Notes: generated by a model from the letters alone, not told the origin. Positions 23,706-32,995 are shown, counted from the first letter of the stretch. The stretch: 36,129 nucleotides of DNA from Planctomycetota bacterium (GCA_024279275.1 JAJRRS010000151.1:1-36129), one strand, 5' to 3'. Program-made: numbers and translations.

Positions 23706-24920
23706 ATGATGCGGAATATTCACGGGTTGGTGATGTTCGTGGTTTTGTTGTCTTTATGTTCTGCGGGTTACGCGGAGGACGCATCGGTTGGGGGCGAACC
23801 TGCGGTGACGGTCCGGTTTTTGGTGACGGTGCCTGTGGACACGCCTGAGGGGGATGGTGTGTACCTGTGCGGCGGCGATGCGCGGATGGGGAACTGGGAT
23901 GGTGAGGGGCTTGTGTTGGAACGTCAAGAGGACGGTACTTATGTGGGGAGCCTGGCGTTTACACGCGGGGGGCATGTGCGGTTTAAGGCGACACGGGGGT
24001 CATGGTTGACGGTTGAGAAAAGTGGATCGGGTGGTGAGATTGAAAACCGGTATGTGATTGCGGATAAGGATAAGGAGGTTGCGGTGGTGATTGCTTCTTG
24101 GGCTAACGGGGAGGCGGGGAGTCGTCCTGAGCCGACGTTGACGGGGGATATCCGCAGGCATGATGGGTTTCACTCCGACATACTCAATAACGATCGGACG
24201 CTGATTGTGTATCTGCCGGCGGGTTATGAAGCCGATGCGGAGCGTCGTTACCCGGTGTTGTATATGCACGATGGGCAGAATTTGTTTGATGCAAGCACTT
24301 CGTTTGCGGGGTATGAGTGGGGGGTTGATGAGGCGGCGGAGCGTTTGATTGAAGGTGGGGAGATCGAGCCGATCATTATTGTGGGGATATATAACAATGG
24401 GGATCGGATGACGGAGTACACGCCGAGGCTTGAGGGTGGTGAGCGTGATGCGTATGCGCGGTTTGTGGTGGAGGAGGTGAAGGCGTTTATTGATCGGACG
24501 TATCGGACGGAGGCGGGGCGTGAGAAGACGGGGGTCGCGGGGTCGTCGCTGGGTGGGTTGATTTCGTTGTATATGGTTGAGGCTTATGCGGACACGTTTG
24601 GTCGTTGTGGTGGGGTTTCGCCTTCGCTTGGTTGGGAGGATCGGTGGTTGATTAAGCGTTGGGGTGGGTCTGATATGTCCTGGGCGGAGGGTGCGCGGAT
24701 CTGGGTTGATATGGGGACGGGGGAGGGGCGGGTGCGGGAGGCTGGGGGGCTGACGTCGGCGGTGATCCATGCACGGACGTTGGTGGGGCTGATGGAGGGG
24801 GCGGGGTTGGAGCGTGGGGTAGGTTATGAATATCTGGAGGTGGAGGGCGGCAGGCACAATGAGCAGGCCTGGGCACGGCGGATCGATGCGGTTTTGGTTT
24901 ATCTGTATGGAACCCCCTAA
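23706..24920 (+). CDS. Secreted esterase-family alpha/beta hydrolase with N-terminal starch-binding-like domain
   Basis: ATG 23706 follows AGGAGG. A signal peptide (about residues 1-23, ending SAGYA) is followed by a beta domain (TVRFLVTVPVDTPEGDGVYL, GNWDGEGLVLERQEDGTYVG) resembling CBM20/CBM48 carbohydrate-binding modules. From about residue 140 a putative-esterase (enterochelin esterase / antigen 85-like) fold follows: NDRTLIVYLPAGYEADAERR, YPVLYMHDGQNLFD, the nucleophile elbow GSSLGG near residue 280, and a C-terminal GGRHNEQAW carrying the catalytic His. It probably releases ester-linked groups from external polysaccharides (inference). It stands alone, followed 216 nt later by the GH25 gene. 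Confidence 0.88.
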   Translation: MMRNIHGLVMFVVLLSLCSAGYAEDASVGGEPAVTVRFLVTVPVDTPEGDGVYLCGGDARMGNWDGEGLVLERQEDGTYVGSLAFTRGGHVRFKATRGSWLTVEKSGSGGEIENRYVIADKDKEVAVVIASWANGEAGSRPEPTLTGDIRRHDGFHSDILNNDRTLIVYLPAGYEADAERRYPVLYMHDGQNLFDASTSFAGYEWGVDEAAERLIEGGEIEPIIIVGIYNNGDRMTEYTPRLEGGERDAYARFVVEEVKAFIDRTYRTEAGREKTGVAGSSLGGLISLYMVEAYADTFGRCGGVSPSLGWEDRWLIKRWGGSDMSWAEGARIWVDMGTGEGRVREAGGLTSAVIHARTLVGLMEGAGLERGVGYEYLEVEGGRHNEQAWARRIDAVLVYLYGTP

Positions 24921-25136
24921 ATCACGCAGAGCTAATCATCTGCAGGCAGTGGGTGGGACATAGCCCATCCAAAGGTCTACGGGGCGTGTTTTGGGCCTTG
25001 AGCGGCTCTAAAACCCGATTATTTATGGATTTTGCTGGAATAGGTAGATGTTCCGGGGTATTCTTATGTAATAAGACCGCTCTGCGGGAAGTCCAGAAGG
25101 TAGGGCGATATTTACATAGTTAAAAAGGATGTCAGG

Positions 25137-28100
25137 ATGACACACGACCCCGGCCAAACCCGGCCTGTTAGCGTAGGTTCACCCGATACGGCTTGCGGTT
25201 TGCAGGAACTGGAGGCGCGTCTGCTGCTGAGTGCTTCGCCGTTTGACGAGCAGGCACCGGTTGAGCCGACCTTTGCGAGCCAGGATGAGGTGGTGGCGTT
25301 GGCTGGTGCGGGGCAGACATTTGGGATCGATGTCTCTCGTTTCCAGGGCAACATCAACTGGACCAGCGTGCTTAATGGCGGCATCGACTTTGCGTGGGCG
25401 AAGGCGACTGAGGGGGTTAACTTTGTGGATATCAACTGGGTCCAGAACGTCACGGGCGCGAACGCCGCGGGCGTGTTGGTGAGCGGCTACCACTTTGCGA
25501 CGCCTTACACAGGCGGGGTGAATGATGCGGCGGCGGAGGCGTCTGATTTTTATGATGCGGTGAGTCCTTATCTTGGTGACGGTTTTTTGCGGCCGGCGTT
25601 GGATCTGGAGCGCGGGGACTCGTTGAGTACGACGGCGCTGAGCAACTGGGTTCATGATTTCATGAATGCGTTTAGTTCGCTGAGTGGTGGGATCGTGCCC
25701 ATCATTTATATGAACACGAATTACGCTGTCAACGAAGTCAACAGCAGCGTTAATATCTACGATCTTTGGTTGGCGAACTGGACGCACAACCCCAACAACC
25801 CGCCGGGCGGCAACGCTGACGGGGTGTGGAACGGGTACGACCTCTGGCAGTACTCGGATAACACGAGCGTGTCGGGGATCAGTGGCGCGGTGGATGGGGA
25901 TGTGTTCTTCGGCGACCTTGCTGCGTTTTCGGCTAAGTATGTGATTAATACGACGCCGCCTCCGCCGGACGATCACGGGAACAGCTCGGCGACGGCGACG
26001 GTTGTTGCCATACCCTCGACTACGGCGGGTGTGATCGGTGAGGCGTCTGATACCGACTGGTTCGAGTTGACGTTGAACGGTGGGGACGACTACACGTTCA
26101 GCTTGTTGGCTGACGGTTTGACGTCGGGCGAGTTGAGGCTTTATACAAATACGTCGACACTGGTATCGACGGACACTGGGCCGGCGGTGGGTAGCACGCT
26201 TGCGGAGCTGGCGTTTACGCCGGTGGTGGGTGGCACTTATTATCTGGCGGTGGATGCATCGGGTACGGGCGGTTATGACCTGGCGGTGCAGGAGAGCGAC
26301 GACCACGGTGACACGATTGGTACGGCGTCTGAACTTGGCACGCTAGCGATCGGTGGGATTCAGGTCAGCGGTGACGCGGACTATTTCCACTTCACGGCGA
26401 CGGCGGGGATGCAGTACGACATCAAGGCGCAGGACTTTGGGGTTGGTATCGCGGACGTGGTGTTGTCTTTGTACAACGCGGGCGGGACGATCATCAGCCA
26501 GGACATCGGCTCGAACCCCGGTGGGGTACACGCACAGATCTTGTGGACGGCACCGACGTCCGGTGAGATGTATGTGGCGGTGACGGCGCAGCCGGGGACG
26601 GTCGGCGATTACATCGTGACGTTGGTGGAAACGAACCCGCAGATTGATGGCGATCTGGATGGTGATGGGTTTGTGGGGATCAACGACCTGAATATTGTGC
26701 TGGGTAATTGGAACCTGAATGTGACGCCGGGAGATTTGTTGTCGGGCGACCCGGATGGTGATGGTTTTGTGGGTATCAATGACTTGAACGTGGTGCTTGG
26801 GAATTGGAACGCGGGTGCGCCACCGACGGCTGAGAGTGTGTCTGCGGCGATCGCGGCGGCTTCTGAGGATGTGGTGGCATCCGATACGGCGGAACAATCT
26901 GAGGTGGTCGCTGCGGCGGGTGTGACGCAGATTCTGGGTATTGATGTTTCGACGTTCCAAGGCTCGATCAACTGGAACAGCGTCGCGGCGTCGGGCAAGG
27001 AGTTTGCGTTTATCCGTGCGATCGACCGCAATGGTGTGACGGACACGCGGTTTGTGAGCAATATCATCGGCTCGAAGAATGCGGGTGTGGTTGCGGGTGC
27101 TTACCAGTTTGTTTCGCCTTGGACCGATGGGTTTAATGACGCGGTGCAGGAGGCGACGTTGTTTGCCAGCGTCATTGCGCCGTATCTCACCAGCGATTAT
27201 CTTCGGCCGGTGATTGACATCGAGGCGGGTCCGCCGTTGAGTCCGACGCCTATGGAGCTTGATAATACGGTGCTGACGAATTGGGTCCACGACTACATGA
27301 CGACGTTCGTGAATCTGACGGGGGTTGAGCCTTTGATTTATACCAATACGAATCACGCGGTGAATGCGTTTGATACCGGTGTGAATGTGTACGATCTATG
27401 GCTGGCGAACTGGACGAACGATCCGAACAATCCCCCGGCGGGTAACGCGGATGGTGTGTGGAACGGGTACGACCTTTGGCAGTATTCCAGCACGACCAGC
27501 GTGTCGGGGATCAGCGGTAATGTTGATGGGGATGTGTACTTTGGGACGTTAAGTGAGTTGATCGCGGATTACGGCATTGTGCCGATCGCGGACGACCACG
27601 GTGACGAGCGGGCCACGGCCACAGTCGTCGCGTTGCCTTCGACTACGGCGGGTTCACTTGAGGTCATTCTGGATACAGACTGGTTTGAGTTGAGTCTGGA
27701 TGGCGGTACGGATTATGCGTTCAGCACATTCGGCGCTACGCTGGGTTCGGCGGAGCTTTCGCTTTACTCGAACACGGGCACGTTGATCGCTACCGACAGC
27801 GGGCCTGCGGCGGGTGGTATCCTGGCTGAGTTGGCGTTTACCCCGATCGTCAGTGGTACCTATTACCTTGAGGTCAAGTCGGCAAGTGACTTGGGTTCCT
27901 ATGGGCTGACGGTGCAGGAGGCGGATGACCACGGCGACACGATCGCGACGGCGTCGGAGCTTGGCACGCTTGCGTTGGGTGGGATTCAGGTCAGCGGGGA
28001 TGCTGATTACTTCCACTTCACGGCGACGGCGGGGATGCAGTATGACATCCAGGCGCAGGACTTTGGTATTGCCGACGCGGTGCTGACACTCTATGACGCG

Positions 28101-28661
28101 GGTGGCGCGGTTGTGAGTCAGGACAGCGGATCGACTCCGGGTGGGACGCACGCACAGATCTTGTGGACGGCATCTGCATCTGCGGAGATGTATGTGGCGG
28201 TGACGGCGCAGCCGGGGACGACAGGCGATTACGTTTTGTCGTTGGCGGAATCGAATCCGCAGTTGGATGGCGATCTTGATGGTGATGGGTTCGTTGGGAT
28301 CAACGACCTGAACGTGGTGTTGGGTAATTGGAACCTGAATGTGACGCCGGGCGATCTGCTGTCGGGCGATCCGGATGGTGATGGTTTTGTGGGTATCAAT
28401 GACTTGAACGTGGTGCTTGGGAATTGGAACGCGGGGACGCCACCGGTCGCGGCTGTGAGCAGTAGCCAGGAAGAGTCGACGGCGTTGTCGGTATCGGAGC
28501 CTGTTGAAACGCAGAATGATGCGGTAGTTGTATCAGGGACGGATCATGCGCGTGGTCTGGCGATTGCGAACTGGCGTGGTGCAGAGCGTTTCGCGTTTGG
28601 TGGTGAGTCGGAGCGATACACGCCGGCGATGGGGTTGTGGGAGTTGGATGACGAGGGGTGA
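25137..28661 (+). CDS. Large secreted protein with two GH25 lysozyme modules, PPC-like and dockerin-like domains
   Basis: The 1174-residue protein begins without a classical signal peptide but has ELEARLLLSA (about 25-33), a Planctomycetes N-terminal export/surface motif. Two modules then repeat with a period of about 538 residues. Each has a GH25 domain (TFGIDVSRFQGNINW with D65; LRPALDLE with D156/E158; in the second ILGIDVSTFQGSINW and RPVIDIE), each containing LWLANW and YDLWQYS. Each continues with two pre-peptidase C-terminal-like beta domains (DDHGDTIGTASELGTL, SGDADYFHFTATAG) and two calcium-loop repeats of the DGDGFVGINDLN-NWN type. GH25 enzymes cut the glycan of peptidoglycan. In a planctomycete with reduced peptidoglycan, the target may be other bacteria or its own wall (inference). 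ATG 25137 follows AAGGA. Confidence 0.92.
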   Translation: MTHDPGQTRPVSVGSPDTACGLQELEARLLLSASPFDEQAPVEPTFASQDEVVALAGAGQTFGIDVSRFQGNINWTSVLNGGIDFAWAKATEGVNFVDINWVQNVTGANAAGVLVSGYHFATPYTGGVNDAAAEASDFYDAVSPYLGDGFLRPALDLERGDSLSTTALSNWVHDFMNAFSSLSGGIVPIIYMNTNYAVNEVNSSVNIYDLWLANWTHNPNNPPGGNADGVWNGYDLWQYSDNTSVSGISGAVDGDVFFGDLAAFSAKYVINTTPPPPDDHGNSSATATVVAIPSTTAGVIGEASDTDWFELTLNGGDDYTFSLLADGLTSGELRLYTNTSTLVSTDTGPAVGSTLAELAFTPVVGGTYYLAVDASGTGGYDLAVQESDDHGDTIGTASELGTLAIGGIQVSGDADYFHFTATAGMQYDIKAQDFGVGIADVVLSLYNAGGTIISQDIGSNPGGVHAQILWTAPTSGEMYVAVTAQPGTVGDYIVTLVETNPQIDGDLDGDGFVGINDLNIVLGNWNLNVTPGDLLSGDPDGDGFVGINDLNVVLGNWNAGAPPTAESVSAAIAAASEDVVASDTAEQSEVVAAAGVTQILGIDVSTFQGSINWNSVAASGKEFAFIRAIDRNGVTDTRFVSNIIGSKNAGVVAGAYQFVSPWTDGFNDAVQEATLFASVIAPYLTSDYLRPVIDIEAGPPLSPTPMELDNTVLTNWVHDYMTTFVNLTGVEPLIYTNTNHAVNAFDTGVNVYDLWLANWTNDPNNPPAGNADGVWNGYDLWQYSSTTSVSGISGNVDGDVYFGTLSELIADYGIVPIADDHGDERATATVVALPSTTAGSLEVILDTDWFELSLDGGTDYAFSTFGATLGSAELSLYSNTGTLIATDSGPAAGGILAELAFTPIVSGTYYLEVKSASDLGSYGLTVQEADDHGDTIATASELGTLALGGIQVSGDADYFHFTATAGMQYDIQAQDFGIADAVLTLYDAGGAVVSQDSGSTPGGTHAQILWTASASAEMYVAVTAQPGTTGDYVLSLAESNPQLDGDLDGDGFVGINDLNVVLGNWNLNVTPGDLLSGDPDGDGFVGINDLNVVLGNWNAGTPPVAAVSSSQEESTALSVSEPVETQNDAVVVSGTDHARGLAIANWRGAERFAFGGESERYTPAMGLWELDDEG

Positions 28662-28684
28662 TTAGTGGGTTATGTGACAGGGGG

Positions 28685-28740
28685 CGTCGCGTGGCCGCGA
28701 CGGCTAAACAATGCGCGCAGGGTGAGGTTTAAGTCGCTGC
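28685..28740 (+). repeat. Family B repeat, copy 6 (3' part)
   Basis: Hairpin CGTCGCG-TGGC-CGCGACG plus GGCTAAAC at 28685-28709, then 17 nt and GTTTAAGTCG. The upstream half is missing; the stop of the GH25 gene is 24 nt before it. It could form a 3' mRNA hairpin for that gene. Confidence 0.8.
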
Positions 28741-28775
28741 AAAACAAATCTATTTACAGTGAAACTGGGATCGCT

Positions 28776-29399
28776 TCAGGCGGCGTCTTTTTCGGCAGGG
28801 GGGAGGTCGATGACGTGCTTGTAGACCTCGATGTCGGCGGGGTATCGGCTGGGGTCGTCCTTGGCGAGGATTTTTTCTTCCAGGGCGGCGTGCATCTGTT
28901 CACGGATGGTTTGTTTGTCGTCGCCGGTTATCAGCAGGCCCAGGTCTGGGGAATACTCGTGGTGTTGGCCGTCGGCGTTCCAACTGAAGCAGGACAACTG
29001 TAGTAGTTGTCGGCGGATGTTTTTGATGCTGGGGACTTCTGCCTGGCCTGCGACGTGTTGCATCATGTCGAGCATATCGATGGGTTTGGCTAGGCCTTCG
29101 TTGATGCCTGCGCGCATCGCGCGGTATTCCAGCTCGTTGTTAAGTGAGGCGGTGTAGAGGATGATGGGTGTATGGGCGTGATCGGGGCGTGCGCGTAGTT
29201 CGGTGGCGAATTGCAGGCCGTCGCCGTCGGGCAGTTCGTAGTCGAGGATGAAGAAGTTGAATTCCTGAGAGGCGAGTGCCTCGCGAGCTTCGGCGAGGGA
29301 GCTGGCGGTGGTGATGTTAGCGATCTGCTCGAGGCCGTTGTTTAGCAGCCGTTGAGCGATCTTGCTTTTATCGACGTAGAGGAGGTTGATTTCATCCAT
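28776..29399 (-). CDS. Response regulator (receiver domain with unknown C-terminal part)
   Basis: Residues 1-120 form a receiver domain with D10 (LLYVDKS), the phospho-acceptor D53 in FILDYELPDGDG, T83 (LYTASL) and K105 (GLAKPID). The remaining about 85 residues (NIRRQLLQLSCFSWNADGQH, then EIVYK-like segments) match no output domain I know. The N-terminus is used from ATG 29399, without a clear ribosome site. The protein should be switched by a histidine kinase, which is not in the window. It may work by protein contact rather than DNA binding. Confidence 0.87.
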   Translation of the reverse strand: MDEINLLYVDKSKIAQRLLNNGLEQIANITTASSLAEAREALASQEFNFFILDYELPDGDGLQFATELRARPDHAHTPIILYTASLNNELEYRAMRAGINEGLAKPIDMLDMMQHVAGQAEVPSIKNIRRQLLQLSCFSWNADGQHHEYSPDLGLLITGDDKQTIREQMHAALEEKILAKDDPSRYPADIEVYKHVIDLPPAEKDAA

Positions 29400-29559
29400 G
29401 GTATGCAGCGGCCGGTCCGGTAGTGTCCGAGTGTGAATCGGTCGTATGGTTTTCGTAGTCTCCTACGAGATGTTAATCGGCCTATCACGCAGGGGGATTA
29501 AGCGCGTGTAGGCCGATAACCGGATCGGTGGGATGGTTTGTGGGTGTCGGGGTAGGGCT

Positions 29560-30186
29560 TTAGGCACCGCCAGCGAGTCGGTTGAGCTGCTGTCGTTGGA
29601 CGGACATGCTGATCTGCTGGACCCCCTTGGAGAGTGATGTGGGTGATGCGGCGGCTTTGACGCAGTTGACGCCGTAGCGGAACAGTCCTTCGGGCATTTC
29701 GGTGACGCTTTGGACGCTGGTCTGGCCGATGTATCGTTTGCCTTCGAAGCGTAGTTCGGCGTCGATGATCTGGCCTGTTTTATAGTGTTTACTGGTGATC
29801 ACGGCGAAGCCTGTGACGCTCACATCTCGCAGGGAACAATCCTCGACGTTGTCGAATGTGGAGGTGAGTTTGCTGAGCACGGTGCTGACGCGGTAGCACT
29901 GTCGGCTTTCTGCGGGGATGGGGTCGCCTAGGGTTTTGAGGGCGGCGACGGTGCCTTCTTCGCCTTCAAGCAGCGCTTCGACCTTGGCGGGCTGCTGCAT
30001 GAACTTACGTTTCTTCTCAAAGTAGATCAGGATCTCCTGCTCGGTTTCCAGGGCCAGGTTTGGGTCTTCTGGCAGGACGGTCAGGTTATTGGAACCCCCG
30101 GTCTGTGTGACGGTGACAGGATGCAAGATCCTGTTCTTACTCTCATTAGGAAAGCGGACGAAGATTGTGGACCCCTTGATCGGCAT
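29560..30186 (-). CDS. PilZ-domain protein, YcgR-like two-domain layout
   Basis: The 208-residue protein has an N-terminal beta domain (residues about 1-90, PIKGSTIFVRFPNESKNRIL, EQEILIYFEKKRKFMQQPAK), like the YcgR-N type. The C-terminal PilZ domain has R95-QCY-R99 and D121-V-S123-VT-G126. c-di-GMP would bind at the joint between the domains, a layout used for flagellar braking or polysaccharide control in other bacteria. The last 20 residues (MSVQRQQLNRLAGGA) are a helix. ATG 30186 follows AAAGGTGG. It lies downstream of the zinc-ribbon gene on the same strand (215-nt gap). Confidence 0.85.
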   Translation of the reverse strand: MPIKGSTIFVRFPNESKNRILHPVTVTQTGGSNNLTVLPEDPNLALETEQEILIYFEKKRKFMQQPAKVEALLEGEEGTVAALKTLGDPIPAESRQCYRVSTVLSKLTSTFDNVEDCSLRDVSVTGFAVITSKHYKTGQIIDAELRFEGKRYIGQTSVQSVTEMPEGLFRYGVNCVKAAASPTSLSKGVQQISMSVQRQQLNRLAGGA

Positions 30187-30401
30187 GGCACTACCACCTT
30201 TGATAAGAAAGAAATAACTAATACTGGGTAAGTTAAGATGTCTTACAGGTTAGCCATCGGCAGAGATTGCCTGGCGGATGAATAAATATGCCGGTCTTGC
30301 CAGATGTAGCAGGTACAGGTTGGAGCGGTTCGAAAATGCGAGATTAAATAATTAAATGAAGTAAGAAAAGCTGTGTTAGCATTTCATTATCAGATAGGTA
30401 A

Positions 30402-30647
30402 TTACCACTTGTTCTCTGGGCAGGATTCCCCACGGAGGCGGGTTTTGTGCTTGATCCAGCATCCGCATGCGTTGCATCTGCATACTTGTCTTTTGTTGTG
30501 TTTGCAGGGGGTGGATTGGTCACAGGTGCGGCAGATTTCCAGGCGTTGTTTGATAGCGCCTTGCGAGAGTATCCGGACGCCCAGCAGGGAGCGCGTGATG
30601 CCCAGTGTCCCGTGCAAGACTCCGCCACAATCTTTACATCCGATCAT
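30402..30647 (-). CDS. Small cysteine-rich (zinc-ribbon-like) protein
   Basis: The 81-residue product from ATG 30647 (GGGAGCGG upstream) has an N-terminal MIGCKDCGG pair and the C-terminal cluster ICRTCDQSTPC, CRCNACGCWIKHKT, and ESCPENKW. The last two together (CxxCGCxxxxKxxxxxxxCPxxxW) are the pattern of small zinc-binding proteins, including those called DUF6171. The role is unknown; metal binding is inferred from Cys spacing. One reading codes TTG before the ATG, which would add one residue. Confidence 0.68.
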   Translation of the reverse strand: MIGCKDCGGVLHGTLGITRSLLGVRILSQGAIKQRLEICRTCDQSTPCKHNKRQVCRCNACGCWIKHKTRLRGESCPENKW

Positions 30648-30811
30648 CAACCGCTCCCTGATCCGTTTCGTTCGTCTGCATTGTAGATGACGTTGTGGTT
30701 TGGATACACCCGGCTCTGTGATAAAAGTGATTTGCCTGGGGTTTGGGGCGGGATATCCGAGCCTTCGCTGCGCTCAGACTCGGCGTTGGGTTGGGGGGTG
30801 AGAATCAAGCA

Positions 30812-31462
30812 TTAAGCGGCGGCGCGTTCGAGGTCGGTGACCCATTGAGGGGTCTGGCTGATGTAGGTCTGGATGTGCTTGGTTCGGCTGAGGTAGTACC
30901 AGGCCATGAGAGCCTGATAGGGGATGGTGAGTGCGATGACGGAGCCGTAGACGAGGACGACGATGAGGCGGACCAGGCCGTCGGTTTCGCCGAGTACATC
31001 CGCCAATTCGGGGTGTTCCTGGATGGTCTGTGCGTAGGTGCCGGGTCCGGCGAGTTCGGCGATGAGGCTCCAGGCGCAGTATGCGACGATAACGGCGCCC
31101 AGCGCGATCTGGTTTAGGCCGAGTAGTTTTGGTGCGCGGAGGTCTAATGCGCGCAGCAGTTTGCGTCCCTTGAATTCGTGGTATGCGACGGCGCCCAGGC
31201 CGAGGGTGATGAACAGGCTTTGGAGGGTGAATGAGAGTGGGAGGAAGAGGGCGGAGATGGCGGCGAAGATGCCGATGCTCCAGCCGTTGAAGGAGGCGAC
31301 GCCGATGGCGAAGTCGATCTTGGAGCGTTTGGTTTTTGCTTCACGCATGACGTCGTAGTGCTGTTGATTTAATGGGCCGGTGGGCTGGTCGGGAGTGGTG
31401 GGTTGGCCGGGCTGTGAGCCGGAGAATGAGGCGTTGGGATCGAAGTGGGTGGGCGTATTCAT
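30812..31462 (-). CDS. Hypothetical membrane protein
   Basis: A 216-residue protein from ATG 31462 (earlier in-frame ATGs give a weaker start). The N-terminal 45 residues are hydrophilic and Pro/Gln-rich (SQPGQPTTPDQPTGPLNQQ). Then come about four helices: FNGWSIGIFAAISALFLPLS, SLFITLGLGAVAYHE, ALGAVIVAYCAWSLIAELAG and IVVLVYGSVIALTIPYQALM. The last 20 residues are soluble. I know no family; it resembles small envelope proteins with a proline-rich cytoplasmic head. No operon partner is clear. Confidence 0.72.
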   Translation of the reverse strand: MNTPTHFDPNASFSGSQPGQPTTPDQPTGPLNQQHYDVMREAKTKRSKIDFAIGVASFNGWSIGIFAAISALFLPLSFTLQSLFITLGLGAVAYHEFKGRKLLRALDLRAPKLLGLNQIALGAVIVAYCAWSLIAELAGPGTYAQTIQEHPELADVLGETDGLVRLIVVLVYGSVIALTIPYQALMAWYYLSRTKHIQTYISQTPQWVTDLERAAA

Positions 31463-31815
31463 ATTACCTTTATCGGCCGAGAAGCGGGGGGATTTCAGGG
31501 GAATTATAGGCTGTTTGGGTAGATGGTATCTACCGTTGGTGTAATTAGTTACAGCCAATCAAGTGTGGGTTTGGCTCAATTGGGGGAAAGGGTAGTCACC
31601 TAAAAGCATAGCGGGTAAGCGGTCGTGGGGGGCATTTCTGCTGACGTGAGGGCGGTTTGAGCGGTGTGTTCGCTATGATTGTGTGGGGTCGGGCCAGGTA
31701 GTTATCGCTTTGATATCAGCCTGTCAGATACCCCACCGAAGCACCGGGGCGGTGTATCAGTGGGCTTTGGGGATGTTTTATAAAGAGTTAAGTTTGTGAA
31801 AAGGAAAGGTCGGCC
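31463..31815. other. Intergenic region with a structured leader before the DUF2007 gene
   Basis: No gene is seen. Between about 31710 and 31790 there are several short complementary pairs, for example CACCG (31733) with CGGTG (31750). The frame then reaches AAGGAAAGG before the next ATG. It is either a leader structure or ordinary palindromic DNA. No known riboswitch class is recognised. Confidence 0.4.
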
Positions 31816-32085
31816 ATGCGATCGAAAAAAGATCACCTTGAACCGTTGACTTCTACACCCAGCGAGGGGCAGGCGGCGATGATTGTCAGCGTGTTGAAAG
31901 ACAGTGGGATCGAGGCGGTTGCGGAGGGCGGGCTGACGGCGGGCTTCCGTGCGGAGTCAGTGGGGGAGGTGCGCGTGATGGTGTGGGCGGAAGACCTGGA
32001 GCGTGCGCGGCTTGCATTGGATGAGTATAAGAACGCGGTGCGTGATATAGATTGGGATGAGGTGGATGTGGGGGAGGGGGAGTAG
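31816..32085 (+). CDS. DUF2007-family small protein
   Basis: The 89-residue protein shows TPSEGQAAMIVSVLKDSGIE, AVAEGGL and VGEVRVMVWAEDLERARLAL, which is the ferredoxin-like DUF2007 pattern (described as putative signal-transducing). An acidic tail (DWDEVDVGEGE) ends it. AAGGAAAGG precedes ATG 31816. The function of the family is not established. Confidence 0.82.
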   Translation: MRSKKDHLEPLTSTPSEGQAAMIVSVLKDSGIEAVAEGGLTAGFRAESVGEVRVMVWAEDLERARLALDEYKNAVRDIDWDEVDVGEGE

Positions 32086-32227
32086 GGGGTGATTGAATAG
32101 GACATCTTGGTTTGCGGCTGATTGACAGGTGACAGGCCACGCGGGCCGTAGGCCCGCGGCTATGAAAGACCGTGATGCATAGGTTAAGAGTTCGCCAACA
32201 TTTTTAATCTAACAAGTACATGTTGTA

Positions 32228-32938
32228 TTACTCAGATAAAATCGATTTGGAGTAGCGCCGGTAGAGTTGGTTATTCCCGTCGCTGCGGAAGACTGTGACG
32301 GAGTCGGGGTTTTGTGTCCAGAGGTGTTCGGCGAGTTTGTGAGGCCAGAACATTTTTGTAGGTACGTTTGGGCGGTCGTTGGTGAAGCGCATGAGGAACT
32401 CGCTGACTCTTGTGCTGCACTGGAGGCCACCGGCGTCGGGTTCGAATAATTGGGATGGGTCGTTGGGGTCGTGGTAGTTCAGGAGTATGGCGTGCAGGCG
32501 GTTGGCCTGGTCGGTGTTGAGTGACCATTGGAAGACTTCCATGATCGGTTCTCGGCAGCCGTCGCGGCGGTATTGCCACCACTGATCAACGGTGGGCGCA
32601 TTTTGTGTGATGACGTCGTGGCGTCGGGCGCGGGTGGGGTCGTGTTGGAGGTAGGTTCCGCCGGGGTCCCACATGAGGGTTTGTTTGTGGGGTGTGGTGA
32701 GTCGTAGTGCGGTGTGGTTGGAGAGGACTTTGCCGTAGCAGATGAAGATCTGTAGTTGGGGGGTTGTGTTGGTGCCGTTGCTCGATTCGGGGTGAATTGG
32801 GTTAGAAAGTGGGTTTGTTTGATCGCCAGTTGAGGCGATGGGTTGGCTGTGCCAACCGGGGGGGATGGTGCCGGCGTGGTGGCATCCGGTGCAGAACGCA
32901 AGAGCCAGCAGGAGGGTGGCGAAGGGGGTTCGTGTCAT
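32228..32938 (-). CDS. Lipoprotein, possible permuted NlpC/P60-like (papain-fold) peptidase
   Basis: The signal MTRTPFATLLLALAFCTGC ends in a cysteine that fits a lipobox (about residue 19). In the 236-residue protein two conserved-looking points stand out: SNHTALRL (about residue 75) and QCSTRVSEFLMRF (about residue 180). A His in the first strand and a Cys beginning a late helix is the order in circularly permuted NlpC/P60 proteins such as YiiX. I propose this by motif order only; no catalytic third residue is assigned. Such enzymes cut peptides or lipids in the envelope. The intergenic frame beyond its start holds repeats. Confidence 0.6.
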   Translation of the reverse strand: MTRTPFATLLLALAFCTGCHHAGTIPPGWHSQPIASTGDQTNPLSNPIHPESSNGTNTTPQLQIFICYGKVLSNHTALRLTTPHKQTLMWDPGGTYLQHDPTRARRHDVITQNAPTVDQWWQYRRDGCREPIMEVFQWSLNTDQANRLHAILLNYHDPNDPSQLFEPDAGGLQCSTRVSEFLMRFTNDRPNVPTKMFWPHKLAEHLWTQNPDSVTVFRSDGNNQLYRRYSKSILSE

Positions 32939-32995
32939 TGGGGATATGGTATATCAATCTCGTATGTTTTTCGTTTGATGATCTGTGTCGCCCGG

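Noticed and set aside
30373-30690. Plus-strand frames across the zinc-ribbon gene.
   Set aside because: No ribosome site or conserved pattern; the minus frame has ordered Cys motifs and a good ribosome site.
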